Below are positions 23,076 through 32,055 of a stretch of 33,583 bases of DNA, one piece after another. A program made the position numbers and the translations under genes. The notes under the pieces were generated by a model that saw nothing but the letters and a program-made list of their open reading frames with translations, did no database searches and had not been told where the DNA came from. This DNA comes from an uncultured Oscillospiraceae bacterium (GTDB lineage: Bacteria; Bacillota; Clostridia; Oscillospirales; Acutalibacteraceae): contig URED01000026.1 of NCBI GenBank assembly GCA_900546785.1, positions 1 through 33,583 on the forward strand, written 5' to 3'. Numbering within the stretch: position 1 is the stretch's first letter; every line of letters begins with the position of its first letter.

Positions 23076-23742
23076 GTCCGTACACCACCTTGATATATTT
23101 CGGGTCTTTTGGGTTGATCTCGATCTTATCCCTTATGTTTTTGATATGCACGGTAACTGTTTTTTCGGATTTGTATGCAGGCTCGTTCCACACAGCCTCA
23201 TAGATTTGGGCGGAGGAGAGCACGCGCCCCATATTCTTGCACAGATATTCAAGGATCATGTATTCGCGCGCGGTAAGCTTTATCGGCTCGCCGTCCACGC
23301 TCACGGTCTTGGCGTCCGTATCCACAACAAGCCCGCCCGTTACAAGATGCGTCTTTTTTTGCACGAAGCCGGCAAAGGATATGTACCGCCTGATCTGTGA
23401 TTTTATTCTTGCCACAAGCTCCAGCGGGCTGAACGGCTTGGTAACATAATCGTCCGCCCCGAAGCCCAGCCCGGCGATCTTATCCGTATCCTCTGATTTT
23501 GCGGAGAGCATTATGATGGGAAAGCTGCGCTGCTGCTCGCGTATCTTCAGCGTGGTCTGAAGCCCGTCAAGCCCCGGCATCATGATATCCAGCACCATGC
23601 AGTGCACCTCATTTTCCGCGGCAAGCTTCAGCGCTTCGTTTCCGTTTTCCGCTTTGAGCACGTTAAAGCCCTCTGCTTTCAGATAGATTTCAATGGAATC
23701 CAGTATCGCTCTGTCGTCATCGCAAACAAGAACGGTCTGCAT
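23050..23742 (-). CDS. OmpR-family response regulator (VanR-like)
   Basis: A 230-residue regulator: receiver domain (1-120) with the acidic pair in VLVCDDDRA, the phospho-acceptor Asp in VLDIMMPG and Lys in YVTKPFSP, followed by a winged-helix DNA-binding domain (about 135-230, LTAREYMILEYL... KTVTVHIKNIRDKI... VYGLGYKV). ATG 23742 follows GAGGTGATAATT; the frame stays open upstream to 24228, but that part overlaps the MATE gene and is not coding. An extended -10 box (TGGTATACT; -10 at 23762-23767) lies 20 bp upstream. First gene of the operon with the kinase and the VanY-type peptidase. Confidence 0.93.
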   Translation of the reverse strand: MQTVLVCDDDRAILDSIEIYLKAEGFNVLKAENGNEALKLAAENEVHCMVLDIMMPGLDGLQTTLKIREQQRSFPIIMLSAKSEDTDKIAGLGFGADDYVTKPFSPLELVARIKSQIRRYISFAGFVQKKTHLVTGGLVVDTDAKTVSVDGEPIKLTAREYMILEYLCKNMGRVLSSAQIYEAVWNEPAYKSEKTVTVHIKNIRDKIEINPKDPKYIKVVYGLGYKVDKI

Positions 23743-23791
23743 AATTATCACCTCACAAAACAGTATACCATATTTTGAAATGCAATAAAAC

Positions 23792-23837
23792 AAAAACCCG
23801 CTGTATTTATTAAACCAAAGTATAATAAATCGCGGGT
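23792..23837 (-). terminator. Terminator of the MATE gene
   Basis: On the minus strand ACCCGC...ATTTATTA pairs with TAATAAAT...GCGGGT, followed by TTTTGTTTT. It lies between the MATE stop and the response-regulator promoter. Confidence 0.75.
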
Positions 23838-23858
23838 AATAGAAAAATAAAGATGTGA

Positions 23859-25178
23859 TTAAGTTTTGGTTTTCTTTTTGTTTGTAAACACCGTTAACAG
23901 CACAACGGCGCAGACGGCGCAGACTGCTTCGCTTGCCGTAAATGAGAGCCATACGCCGGTAATGCCGAAGAGCTGCGCCAGGATAAACGCCGCCGGAACG
24001 ATAAGCACAAGCCCCCTCAATATGGATATGATATGCGCCGGCAAAGGCGTTTCCCGCGCGGTAAAGAACATTGCCGCAACGATATTGAACCCTGCGAACA
24101 GTGCCCCTGTAAAATAAAGCTTGAGTCCCTGTGCGGCGATCTGCTGAAGCCGGGCATTGTTTTCGCTGTTGAACACGGCGGCGATCTGCTCCGAAAAGAA
24201 GAATACAACCGGGTATATCACCGCGCATATAACAAAAACGGTTATAACGGCATATTTAAAGAATTTCAGCTCGGCTCTTCCGTCGCCCCTGCCGTGCGCC
24301 TCGCTTACGAGCGGCTGCATGCCCTGCGCCGCGCCTGTGTAAACGGCGATCACTACAAGCGATATATTGGTTACAACGCCGTATGCCGCAACGCCCGTAT
24401 TGCCGGCTATATTCAGGATTATAGTGTTGAAAACGATGATGACGATGCCGCTTGACAGTTCGGAAACAAGGGACGGTATTCCCAGCGCGCAGATGTTTCC
24501 GCCAAGCTTCGGCGCCGGCGGCGTTTTTACGATATGAAAATCATTTTTGCGCTTTATCTTATGCATGCTCAGCACGCACATACTGATAACGGGAGAAAGA
24601 CCGGTTGCGAACACCGCGCCGAAAATGCCCATATCAAGCGGAAAGATAAAAATATAGTCCAGCAAAACATTGGAAAGGCTGCCTGTGATCATGCCCGCCA
24701 TGGAAAGCTTCGGGTCACCGTCGTTCCTGATAAAAGCAACGAAAATATTGTTTAAGATAAACGCCGGCGAAAAGAGCAGGATCACTTTCAGATACGTATT
24801 CGTCATATTAAAAACGGCGCTGTCCGCCCCGAGCGCAGCGGTTATGCTTTTTGAAAAGAAGATCCCTGCCGCAAGGAATACCGCGCTGAAAACAGCGGCA
24901 AGAAACAGCGTGTTTGTAAACACTTTGTTTTGCGCATTTGAATCGCCCCTGCTTTTGGAAACGGCATATTTCGCGCCGCCGCCAACGCCAAGCATCAGCC
25001 CCGTTCCGTTTACAAGGTTATACACGGGTATGGCAAGATTCAGCGCCGTCAGCCCGTCTGCGCCAAGACCGCGGGAAACGAAAAACGTATCCGCAAGAAT
25101 GTAGCAGGAAAGCGCCGCCATACCCAGAACATTCAGAGAAACATATTTAAAATAAAGCGAAACGGGATTCTTTTTCAT
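23859..25178 (-). CDS. MATE-family efflux transporter
   Basis: A 439-residue polytopic membrane protein of the usual MATE length with about 12 hydrophobic segments in two similar halves (N-half: VSLNVLGMAALSCYILADTFFVSRGLG; C-half: GIPSLVSELSSGIVIIVFNTIIL). MATE proteins export cationic drugs or metabolites using Na+ or H+ gradients. ATG 25178 follows GAGGTCTGTT; the frame extends to 25241 but the extra part has no start site. It is preceded by a strong promoter and a roughly 90-nt structured leader that ends in an intrinsic terminator (25243-25297), so expression is probably attenuated in response to a signal. The substrate is unknown. Confidence 0.93.
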   Translation of the reverse strand: MKKNPVSLYFKYVSLNVLGMAALSCYILADTFFVSRGLGADGLTALNLAIPVYNLVNGTGLMLGVGGGAKYAVSKSRGDSNAQNKVFTNTLFLAAVFSAVFLAAGIFFSKSITAALGADSAVFNMTNTYLKVILLFSPAFILNNIFVAFIRNDGDPKLSMAGMITGSLSNVLLDYIFIFPLDMGIFGAVFATGLSPVISMCVLSMHKIKRKNDFHIVKTPPAPKLGGNICALGIPSLVSELSSGIVIIVFNTIILNIAGNTGVAAYGVVTNISLVVIAVYTGAAQGMQPLVSEAHGRGDGRAELKFFKYAVITVFVICAVIYPVVFFFSEQIAAVFNSENNARLQQIAAQGLKLYFTGALFAGFNIVAAMFFTARETPLPAHIISILRGLVLIVPAAFILAQLFGITGVWLSFTASEAVCAVCAVVLLTVFTNKKKTKT

Positions 25179-25219
25179 AACAGACCTCAGATGATGAAAA
25201 TAAGATCGCGGCTGTATGA

Positions 25220-25334
25220 TCTGCCCGTAACACCAAAGCAATAAAAAAGCGCCCTCTTTCCGGCGTCTTCTAAGACCTAACGACGCGGATAAGGCGCAAG
25301 CCTCTGCCCGGTGGCAGACATGTTATTACGATCT
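25220..25334 (-). ncRNA. Candidate riboswitch-like leader of the MATE gene
   Basis: From the predicted start near 25334 the RNA contains UCUGCC-ACCG-GGCAGA (25303-25318), the GCGCC...GGCGC terminator hairpin with U6 (25243-25297), and, past the terminator, a second GGGCAGA (25226-25220) that could pair with the same UCUGCC. The two alternatives could switch termination. I could not match it to a known riboswitch class from memory; guanidine, xanthine and azaaromatic switches are known to control multidrug exporters. Confidence 0.5.
25243..25297 (-). terminator. Leader terminator (attenuator) before the MATE gene
   Basis: On the minus strand GCGCC (25297-25293) pairs with GGCGC (25253-25249), containing an inner GCGUC/GACGC stem (25286-25282, 25267-25263), followed by six U residues. 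Confidence 0.75.
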
Positions 25335-25340
25335 GAACCG

Positions 25341-25369
25341 ATTATAGCATCATCTGCAGCGTTTTTCAA
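25341..25369 (-). promoter_or_regulatory. Promoter of the MATE leader
   Basis: On the minus strand TTGAAA (25364-25369), 17 bp and a perfect TATAAT (25341-25346), 163 bp before the MATE start codon. Confidence 0.75.
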
Positions 25370-25451
25370 GCCGTAAAATGCAAAAAGCGAACGAAAATGC
25401 ACATATATGTTATATAATTTAAAATCTTTTATTAATAAATCGGCAGTTTTG

Positions 25452-25480
25452 TTGAAAAAATTGCCGCTTTTATATATAAT
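25452..25480 (+). promoter_or_regulatory. Promoter of the lipoprotein gene
   Basis: TTGAAA (25452-25457), 17 bp and a perfect TATAAT (25475-25480), 46 bp before the start codon. It is divergent from the MATE promoter. Confidence 0.75.
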
Positions 25481-25526
25481 ATTTTAAACTTATAATAAGA
25501 AACCGGCTGAAAAGGAGATAGAAAGA

Positions 25527-26123
25527 ATGAAAAAAGCTGTTGCACTTTTTCTGAGCGCCGTAATGATAATATGCTGCTTTGCAGGCTGTTCCAAAACGAG
25601 CGCGGAGCTGACGGAGGAGAATATCACCGCCACGGCGGACGTTGTTTTTACCGCGCTTAAGGAATTTGATACGGATGAACTTGAAAAATATGTAAGCTCA
25701 TCAACGCTCAGCACGATCATGTCTTATGCCAAAAATCATGACCAGTTTGCGGATCTCGGCAGGGCTATCTTTGAAAATCTGACTTATGAGATAACCGCTA
25801 TAGATACGAACAGCAAGACCGTTACGATATCTGTTTTAAACAAGGATCTTGCCCAGCCGGCGGCGGATTTCGTGAATGAACTGCTCAGCACGTATTCCAC
25901 CCTGACGCTGCTTTCACATCTGTCCAATGACGCATGGCTTGATGAAAATCTTTCCGATCTTACGGGCAGGATAGACAGCGCCCCCATGATGAGCGAAGCG
26001 CAGGAGATCACCATAACCATAACGCAGGGTGAGGATAACCTGATATTCGGCTTTGACGAAACGGCGGAAAACGGCGTTTCCGGCGGCGCGCTGGGCGCAA
26101 TCAAGAGCGCTGTGGGCTTTTAA
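25527..26123 (+). CDS. Putative lipoprotein, unknown
   Basis: A 198-residue protein with a lipoprotein signal peptide: MKK, a hydrophobic run and the lipobox FAGC with Cys21 as the expected lipidated residue. The mature part is acidic and Ser/Thr-rich, with a repeated pattern (VVFTALKEFDTDELEKYV ... VLNKDLAQPAADFVNELL) that resembles small DUF4878/DUF5105-type lipoproteins, though I cannot be sure of the family. AAAGGAG precedes the start. It should be attached to the outer face of the membrane. It is followed by the secA promoter and is probably a single-gene unit. Confidence 0.85.
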   Translation: MKKAVALFLSAVMIICCFAGCSKTSAELTEENITATADVVFTALKEFDTDELEKYVSSSTLSTIMSYAKNHDQFADLGRAIFENLTYEITAIDTNSKTVTISVLNKDLAQPAADFVNELLSTYSTLTLLSHLSNDAWLDENLSDLTGRIDSAPMMSEAQEITITITQGEDNLIFGFDETAENGVSGGALGAIKSAVGF

Positions 26124-26133
26124 GAGACGCAGA

Positions 26134-26162
26134 TAGACATTTTAAGCAAAATGTGTTATACT
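26134..26162 (+). promoter_or_regulatory. Promoter of secA
   Basis: TAGACA (26134-26139), 17 bp, TATACT (26157-26162), 52 bp before the secA start. Confidence 0.55.
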
Positions 26163-26213
26163 GTTCATATTGCCTGTATTTGACAGAACCAATACAGTAT
26201 CAGAGGTGTAATC

Positions 26214-28985
26214 ATGGCAAATAAATTTTTAACCGCCATTTTCGGCGATTATTCAACAAAAGAAGTCAAGCGCGTTTCCAAGACCGCGGATAAGGTGCTT
26301 GCTCTTGAAAGCAAGTATGAGCCCATGAGCGATAAGGAGCTGGTTTCCCAAACGGATATCCTTAAGGGCAGGCTTGCGGACGGCGAAACGCTGGATGATA
26401 TTCTGCCGGACGCTTTTGCCGTGTGCCGCGAGGCGGCGTGGCGTGTGCTTGGCATGAAGCATTTCCGCGTGCAGGTCATAGGCGGCATTATTCTGCACCA
26501 GGGCAGGATTGCGGAGATGAAAACGGGCGAGGGCAAAACGCTTGTTGCAACCTTGCCGGCGTATCTGAACGCGCTGGAGGGTAAGGGCGTTCATATCGTT
26601 ACGGTAAACGATTACCTTGCAAAGCGTGACTGCGAATGGATGGGCAAGCTGTATCGCTTTCTCGGCCTTACGGCAGGTCTGATCATTCACGAAAAAACAA
26701 ATGCCGAAAGGCAGGAGGCGTATAACTGCGATATCACCTACGGCACGAACAACGAGATGGGCTTCGACTATCTTAGGGATAATATGGTGCTTTATAAGGA
26801 GCAAAAGGTGCAGCGCGGCCACAACTTTGCCATTGTGGACGAGGTGGACTCCATCCTGATAGATGAGGCACGTACACCGCTGATCATCAGCGGACGCGGC
26901 GAGCAGTCAACGGATATGTACCGCCGCGCCAACGATTTTGCCAGAACGCTCAAAATGGATAAGGTTGCGCAGATGAACGAAAAAGAAGATACCGAGTCTG
27001 CGTATGACGGCGATTTCGTTGTGGACGAAAAGGCGCGCACGGCAACGCTTACCCAGAGCGGCGTGAAAAAGGCGGAGGAATATTTCGGCGTGGAAAATCT
27101 TATGGATATGGAAAACACCACGCTGCTTCACCATATCAACCAGGCGATCAAAGCCATCGGCGTAATGCGCAAGGATATAGACTATGTTGTTAAGGACGGC
27201 CAGGTGCTCATCGTTGATGAATTTACCGGCCGTATCATGCTGGGCAGGCGCTATAACGACGGCCTGCATCAGGCAATAGAGGCAAAAGAAGGCGTTAAGG
27301 TAGAGCACGAGAGCAAAACGCTCGCCACCATCACGTTCCAAAACTACTTCAGGCTTTACAAAAAGCTTTCCGGCATGACGGGTACCGCTTCAACGGAATC
27401 GCAGGAATTCAGCGAGATCTATAAGCTGGACGTTGTTGAGATACCAACCAATAAGCCGCTTATAAGAAAAGACATGCCCGATGTCATCTTCCAGACGGAA
27501 AGGGCAAAATACAAGCACGTGATTGAGCAGATCAAAACCTGCCACGAAGCGGGCCAGCCCATACTTGTGGGTACCATAAGCATTGAAAAGAGCGAACTGC
27601 TTTCCAAGATGCTCAAAAGAGCCGGCATCGCGCATAATGTGCTGAACGCGAAGAACCATGAGCGAGAGGCGGAGATCATTGCGCAGGCGGGCAAGCTGGG
27701 CGCCGTTACGATCGCCACGAACATGGCGGGCCGTGGTACGGATATTATCCTCGGCGGTAACGCGGAATTCCTTGCCACTGCGGAAATGAAGAAGATGCAG
27801 GTTCCGGAGGAGATCATTGCGGAGGCAAAGGGCTTTGCGGAAACGGATGATGAAGAGATCCTTGCGGCAAGAAAGACGTTCCGCGAGCTGGAGGATAAAT
27901 ATAAGGAGCAGATCAAGGGCGAGGCGGATAAGGTCCGCGACGCGGGCGGTCTGTTCATACTCGGCACGGAGCGCCATGACTCACGCCGTATAGACAATCA
28001 GCTCAGAGGCCGTGCCGGCCGTCAGGGCGATCCGGGCGCTTCACAGTTCTACCTTTCCACAGAGGACGATCTTATGCGCCTCTTCGGCGGCGAGAGAATG
28101 AAAGCGATGATGAGCCGCCTTGCCGTGGACGAGGATATGCCCATAGAGAGCAAGATGATCTCCAACACGGTTGAATCCTCTCAGAAAAAGGTGGAGGGCA
28201 GAAACTTCGCGATAAGAAAACAGACGCTTCAGTATGACGATGTTATGAACCGCCAGAGAGAGCTTATCTATAAGCAGCGCGATATGGTGCTGGATGGTAT
28301 TGACCTTACGGATAAGATTGTTGATATGCTGGAATCCAGTATAGAGGCGAACGTTCCCGTATACTGCGCAAAGGACGCGCACAGGAATGACTGGAACCTG
28401 AGCGGCCTTAAAGAGAAATACCGCGGCTGGCTGCTTTCCGATGAGGACTGCGATAAGCTTGATGAAATGAGCGTGGACGAGATCACGCAGTTCCTTAAGG
28501 AAACGGGTAACAAAAAGCTCAATGAAAGGCGCGAGATGTTCGGCGACGAGATCTATCAGGATCTTGCCCGCAAGATTTTGCTCAGAAACGTGGACTCGCT
28601 CTGGATGGATCATATCGACGCCATGGATAACCTGAAAGAGGGCATCCACCTGCGCTCTTACGCGCAGCAGGATCCCGTTGTTGCGTTCAGGATCGAATCC
28701 TACGATATGTTTGATGAGATGACGGAAACGATCCGTGAAAATACTGTAAAGATGATGTTTACAACCGTGGTAAGGCGCCGCGAGGATACCGAAAGGCAGG
28801 CTGTGGCAAAGATCACGGCAACCTCTTCCGGCGGCGGGGACGAGAGCGTGAAGAAAGAGCCTGTAAGAAAAGCAAAGAAAGTCGGGCCGAACGACCCGTG
28901 CCCCTGCGGCAGCGGCAAGAAGTATAAAAAGTGCTGCGGCTCGCCCGAAAAGCTTGCCGAGCAGGCCGCCAAGAACGCGAAATAA
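26214..28985 (+). CDS. secA: Preprotein translocase ATPase SecA
   Basis: A 923-residue motor that drives unfolded preproteins through SecYEG. Motifs in order: Walker [43 protein letters not shown] (Walker B), the crosslinking domain after it, [18 protein letters not shown], and [17 protein letters not shown]. The C-terminus keeps the zinc-binding SEC-C motif [14 protein letters not shown] that contacts SecB or ribosomes. The length is at the upper end for Firmicutes, consistent with the zinc tail. Start 26214 follows AGAGGTG. Single copy in this window; a terminator follows at 29052. Confidence 0.98.
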   Translation: MANKFLTAIFGDYSTKEVKRVSKTADKVLALESKYEPMSDKELVSQTDILKGRLADGETLDDILPDAFAVCREAAWRVLGMKHFRVQVIGGIILHQGRIAEMKTGEGKTLVATLPAYLNALEGKGVHIVTVNDYLAKRDCEWMGKLYRFLGLTAGLIIHEKTNAERQEAYNCDITYGTNNEMGFDYLRDNMVLYKEQKVQRGHNFAIVDEVDSILIDEARTPLIISGRGEQSTDMYRRANDFARTLKMDKVAQMNEKEDTESAYDGDFVVDEKARTATLTQSGVKKAEEYFGVENLMDMENTTLLHHINQAIKAIGVMRKDIDYVVKDGQVLIVDEFTGRIMLGRRYNDGLHQAIEAKEGVKVEHESKTLATITFQNYFRLYKKLSGMTGTASTESQEFSEIYKLDVVEIPTNKPLIRKDMPDVIFQTERAKYKHVIEQIKTCHEAGQPILVGTISIEKSELLSKMLKRAGIAHNVLNAKNHEREAEIIAQAGKLGAVTIATNMAGRGTDIILGGNAEFLATAEMKKMQVPEEIIAEAKGFAETDDEEILAARKTFRELEDKYKEQIKGEADKVRDAGGLFILGTERHDSRRIDNQLRGRAGRQGDPGASQFYLSTEDDLMRLFGGERMKAMMSRLAVDEDMPIESKMISNTVESSQKKVEGRNFAIRKQTLQYDDVMNRQRELIYKQRDMVLDGIDLTDKIVDMLESSIEANVPVYCAKDAHRNDWNLSGLKEKYRGWLLSDEDCDKLDEMSVDEITQFLKETGNKKLNERREMFGDEIYQDLARKILLRNVDSLWMDHIDAMDNLKEGIHLRSYAQQDPVVAFRIESYDMFDEMTETIRENTVKMMFTTVVRRREDTERQAVAKITATSSGGGDESVKKEPVRKAKKVGPNDPCPCGSGKKYKKCCGSPEKLAEQAAKNAK

Positions 28986-29051
28986 GCAACGGCGCTATTC
29001 GGTATTTGGCTCACACGTTTTTGCCAGAATGATAGAATAACAGAGCATCAA

Positions 29052-29084
29052 AAAAGCTGTGATCTTGAACGGATCACAGCTTTT
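29052..29084 (+). terminator. Terminator of secA
   Basis: A perfect 13-bp stem (AAAAGCTGTGATC with its complement, 29052-29064 and 29072-29084) with a 7-nt loop; the 3' arm ends in TTTT and AATTTTT follows. Confidence 0.8.
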
Positions 29085-29120
29085 AATTTTTCGAAATTAT
29101 ATATAATTTACTTAAACGGT

Positions 29121-29152
29121 AAAAAACGCCGCGCTGAATGAACAGCGCGGCG
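29121..29152 (-). terminator. Terminator of ppdK
   Basis: A perfect 10-bp GC-rich stem (CGCCGCGCTG 29127-29136 with CAGCGCGGCG 29143-29152) followed on the minus strand by six U residues. Confidence 0.85.
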
Positions 29153-29180
29153 AATTTATTGGATTTTTATAATCTTATGA

Positions 29181-31811
29181 TTATTTGCTGCTCTTGATCG
29201 CTGCCTGTGCGGCTGCAAGGCGTGCGATCGGTACACGGAACGGTGAGCAGGATACATAATCAAGGCCGATCTCGTGGCAGAACTCAACGGAGCTGGGGTC
29301 GCCGCCGTGCTCACCGCAGATACCGCAGTGAAGATCCGGGCGGGTAGCCTTACCCTTTTGAACTGCTATCTTCATAAGCTGGCCAACGCCAACCTGATCC
29401 AGTTTTGCAAACGGATCGTTTTCAAAGATCTTAGCGTCATAGTAAGCGTCAAGGAACTTACCTGCATCGTCACGGCTGAAGCCGTAGGTCATCTGGGTAA
29501 GATCGTTTGTGCCGAAGCAGAAGAACTCTGCTTCCTTGGCGATCTCGTCTGCCGTAAGAGCGGCGCGCGGGATCTCGATCATGGTGCCTACTTCGTACTT
29601 CATCTCTACTTCTGCTGCTGCGATCTCCGCATCGGCAGTTGCAACAACGATGTCCTTAACATATTTAAGCTCTTTGGCGTCGCAGGCAAGCGGGATCATG
29701 ATCTCGGGAGCAACGTTCCAATCCGGATGCGCCTTCTGAACGTTGATTGCGGCGCGGATAACAGCCTTTGTCTGCATTCTTGCGATCTCGGGATAGGTTA
29801 CTGCAAGACGAAGTCCGCGGTGACCCATCATCGGGTTGAATTCATGAAGAGAAGCAATGATCGCCTTGATGTCTTCAACAGACTTGCCCTGCGCGTCTGC
29901 AAGCTTCTTGATGTCCTCTTCCTCGGTGGGAACAAACTCATGAAGCGGAGGATCCAGGAAACGGATCGTAACGGGGCAGCCCTCAAGCGCCTCATAAAGC
30001 TTTTCAAAGTCACTCTGCTGATAGGGCAGGATCTTCTCAAGCGCGGCTTCTCTTTCCTCAGCCGTGTCTGCGCAGATCATCTCGCGGAAAGCGGCGATCC
30101 TGTCCTCTTCAAAGAACATGTGCTCTGTACGGCAAAGGCCGATGCCCTCTGCGCCGAGCTCGCGAGCTTTTTTGGCGTCTGCCGGGGTATCTGCATTCGT
30201 GCGGACCTTAAGTGTTCTGAACTCGTCTGCCCAGCCCATGATCCTGCCGAATGTGCCGGCAATCGTAGCGTCAACCGTAGGAATGACACCCTTATAGATA
30301 TTACCGGTTGAGCCGTCAATCGAAATATAATCACCCTCGTGGTATTCCTCACCTGCAAGCGTGAATTTCTTGTTTTCCTCGTCCATAACGATATCGCCGC
30401 AGCCGGATACGCAGCAGGTGCCCATTCCGCGGGCTACAACGGCAGCGTGGGAGGTCATACCGCCGCGAACGGTGAGTATACCCTGAGAAGCTTTCATGCC
30501 GGTGATATCTTCGGGAGATGTCTCAAGGCGAACAAGAACTACTTTTTCGCCTCTCTTGTTCCATTCAACTGCGTCATCGGCAGTGAATACGATCTTACCG
30601 CAGGCAGCGCCGGGAGAAGCGCCGAGGCCCTTGCCGGCCGGAGTAGCTTCCTTAAGCTTAGCTGCGTCAAACTGCGGGTGAAGAAGTGTGTCAAGGTTAC
30701 GGGGATCGATCATCTCAACAGCTTCCTGAGGTGTTCTCATGCCCTCGTCAACAAGATCGCAGGCGATCTGAAGCGCTGCCTGCGCCGTTCTCTTGCCGTT
30801 ACGGGTCTGAAGCATAAAGAGTTTGCCGTGCTCAACGGTGAACTCCATATCCTGCATATCTCTGTAGTGATCCTCAAGGATCTTGCATACCTTTGCGAAC
30901 TCTGCAAATGCCTCCGGGAACTTCTGCTCCATTTCGGAAATGTGCATAGGTGTGCGCACGCCGGCAACAACGTCTTCGCCCTGTGCGTTGGTAAGGAATT
31001 CGCCGAAGAGGCCTTTCTTACCGGTTGCAGGGTCACGAGTGAAAGCAACGCCGGTGCCGCAGTCATCGCCCATATTGCCGAATGCCATGGACTGTACGTT
31101 TACTGCCGTACCCCAGGAATAGGGGATATCGTTATCGCGTCTGTATACGTTTGCACGGGGGTTATCCCATGAACGGAATACCGCCTTGATGGCGCCCATG
31201 AGCTGCTCTTTGGGATCGCTCGGGAAATCCGCGCCGATCTTTGCCTTGTATTCCGCCTTAAACTGTGTGGCGAGCTCTTTCAGGTCGTCGGCAGTAAGGT
31301 CAACGTCCTGCGTAACGCCTCTCTTTTCCTTCATTTCGTCAATCAGCACTTCAAAGTACTTCTTGCCTACTTCCATAACTACGTCGGAATACATCTGGAT
31401 GAATCTTCTGTAGCAGTCCCAAGCCCATCTGGGGTTGCCGGATTTTTCTGCGATAGCGAGTACAACTTCTTCATTAAGACCGAGGTTGAGGATCGTATCC
31501 ATCATACCGGGCATGGATGCTCTTGCGCCCGAACGAACGGAAACGAGAAGGGGATTTTCCTTATCGCCGAACTTTTTGCCGGTGATCTCTTCCATCTTAA
31601 CGATGTACTCTTCGATCTCCGCCATGATCTCGTCATTGATCTGGCGGCCGTCCTCATAGTACTGTGTGCAAGCCTCTGTTGTAATGGTGAAGCCCTGAGG
31701 AACGGGAAGACCGATGTTGGTCATTTCCGCAAGGTTGGCGCCCTTACCGCCGAGAAGCTCTCTCATGTTGGCATTGCCCTCTGAGAAAAGGTAGCAATAC
31801 TTCTTTGCCAT
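29181..31811 (-). CDS. ppdK: Pyruvate, phosphate dikinase
   Basis: An 876-residue enzyme of the normal length that interconverts pyruvate, ATP and phosphate with PEP, AMP and pyrophosphate. Visible parts: N-terminal ATP-grasp (GGKGANLAEM near residue 18, SVRSGARASMPGMMDT), the phosphohistidine swivel domain with catalytic His in GGMTSHAAVVARGMG (near residue 455), and the C-terminal TIM barrel with RFLDPPLHEF, GHRGLRL, FGTNDLTQMTYGFSRDD and catalytic Cys in CGICGEHGGDP. In anaerobic Clostridia it commonly serves glycolysis with pyrophosphate. TAGGAGG precedes the start; a promoter lies about 100 bp upstream. Confidence 0.98.
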   Translation of the reverse strand: MAKKYCYLFSEGNANMRELLGGKGANLAEMTNIGLPVPQGFTITTEACTQYYEDGRQINDEIMAEIEEYIVKMEEITGKKFGDKENPLLVSVRSGARASMPGMMDTILNLGLNEEVVLAIAEKSGNPRWAWDCYRRFIQMYSDVVMEVGKKYFEVLIDEMKEKRGVTQDVDLTADDLKELATQFKAEYKAKIGADFPSDPKEQLMGAIKAVFRSWDNPRANVYRRDNDIPYSWGTAVNVQSMAFGNMGDDCGTGVAFTRDPATGKKGLFGEFLTNAQGEDVVAGVRTPMHISEMEQKFPEAFAEFAKVCKILEDHYRDMQDMEFTVEHGKLFMLQTRNGKRTAQAALQIACDLVDEGMRTPQEAVEMIDPRNLDTLLHPQFDAAKLKEATPAGKGLGASPGAACGKIVFTADDAVEWNKRGEKVVLVRLETSPEDITGMKASQGILTVRGGMTSHAAVVARGMGTCCVSGCGDIVMDEENKKFTLAGEEYHEGDYISIDGSTGNIYKGVIPTVDATIAGTFGRIMGWADEFRTLKVRTNADTPADAKKARELGAEGIGLCRTEHMFFEEDRIAAFREMICADTAEEREAALEKILPYQQSDFEKLYEALEGCPVTIRFLDPPLHEFVPTEEEDIKKLADAQGKSVEDIKAIIASLHEFNPMMGHRGLRLAVTYPEIARMQTKAVIRAAINVQKAHPDWNVAPEIMIPLACDAKELKYVKDIVVATADAEIAAAEVEMKYEVGTMIEIPRAALTADEIAKEAEFFCFGTNDLTQMTYGFSRDDAGKFLDAYYDAKIFENDPFAKLDQVGVGQLMKIAVQKGKATRPDLHCGICGEHGGDPSSVEFCHEIGLDYVSCSPFRVPIARLAAAQAAIKSSK

Positions 31812-31911
31812 TGGAATTACCTCCTAAGATTTAATAAACATCTTTAAGTTTTTTATACTTCGTTGCGCCGTTTGCCGTAAGCGGGAAAAAGGCGCAGTAT
31901 AACGCGATAGA

Positions 31912-31940
31912 ATTATACCATAAACCGCGCTAAAATACAA
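31912..31940 (-). promoter_or_regulatory. Promoter of ppdK
   Basis: On the minus strand TTGTAT (31935-31940), 17 bp with a TGG extended element, then perfect TATAAT (31912-31917). The roughly 95-nt leader contains a TGCGCC/GGCGCA hairpin (31864-31896). Confidence 0.65.
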
Positions 31941-31990
31941 ATACTTTTTTTATAATAAGTTATATTTTCCTAAAATAGTGAAATTTTGTA

Positions 31991-32019
31991 TTGAAAAGGG
32001 CGCGCTTTTCGTGCATAAT
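31991..32019 (+). promoter_or_regulatory. Promoter of glmU
   Basis: TTGAAA (31991-31996), 17 bp, CATAAT (32014-32019), 36 bp before the glmU start. Confidence 0.65.
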
Positions 32020-32055
32020 GTAGTAGATAACACAAAAAAGAGAGGTCTTTCTTAT

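Noticed and set aside
23743..24228. N-terminal extension of the response regulator frame
   Set aside because: It overlaps the MATE gene and its terminator; the true start with a ribosome-binding site is at 23742.
29274..31172. Two long plus-strand frames opposite ppdK
   Set aside because: They are antisense shadows of a clearly identified gene, without start signals.
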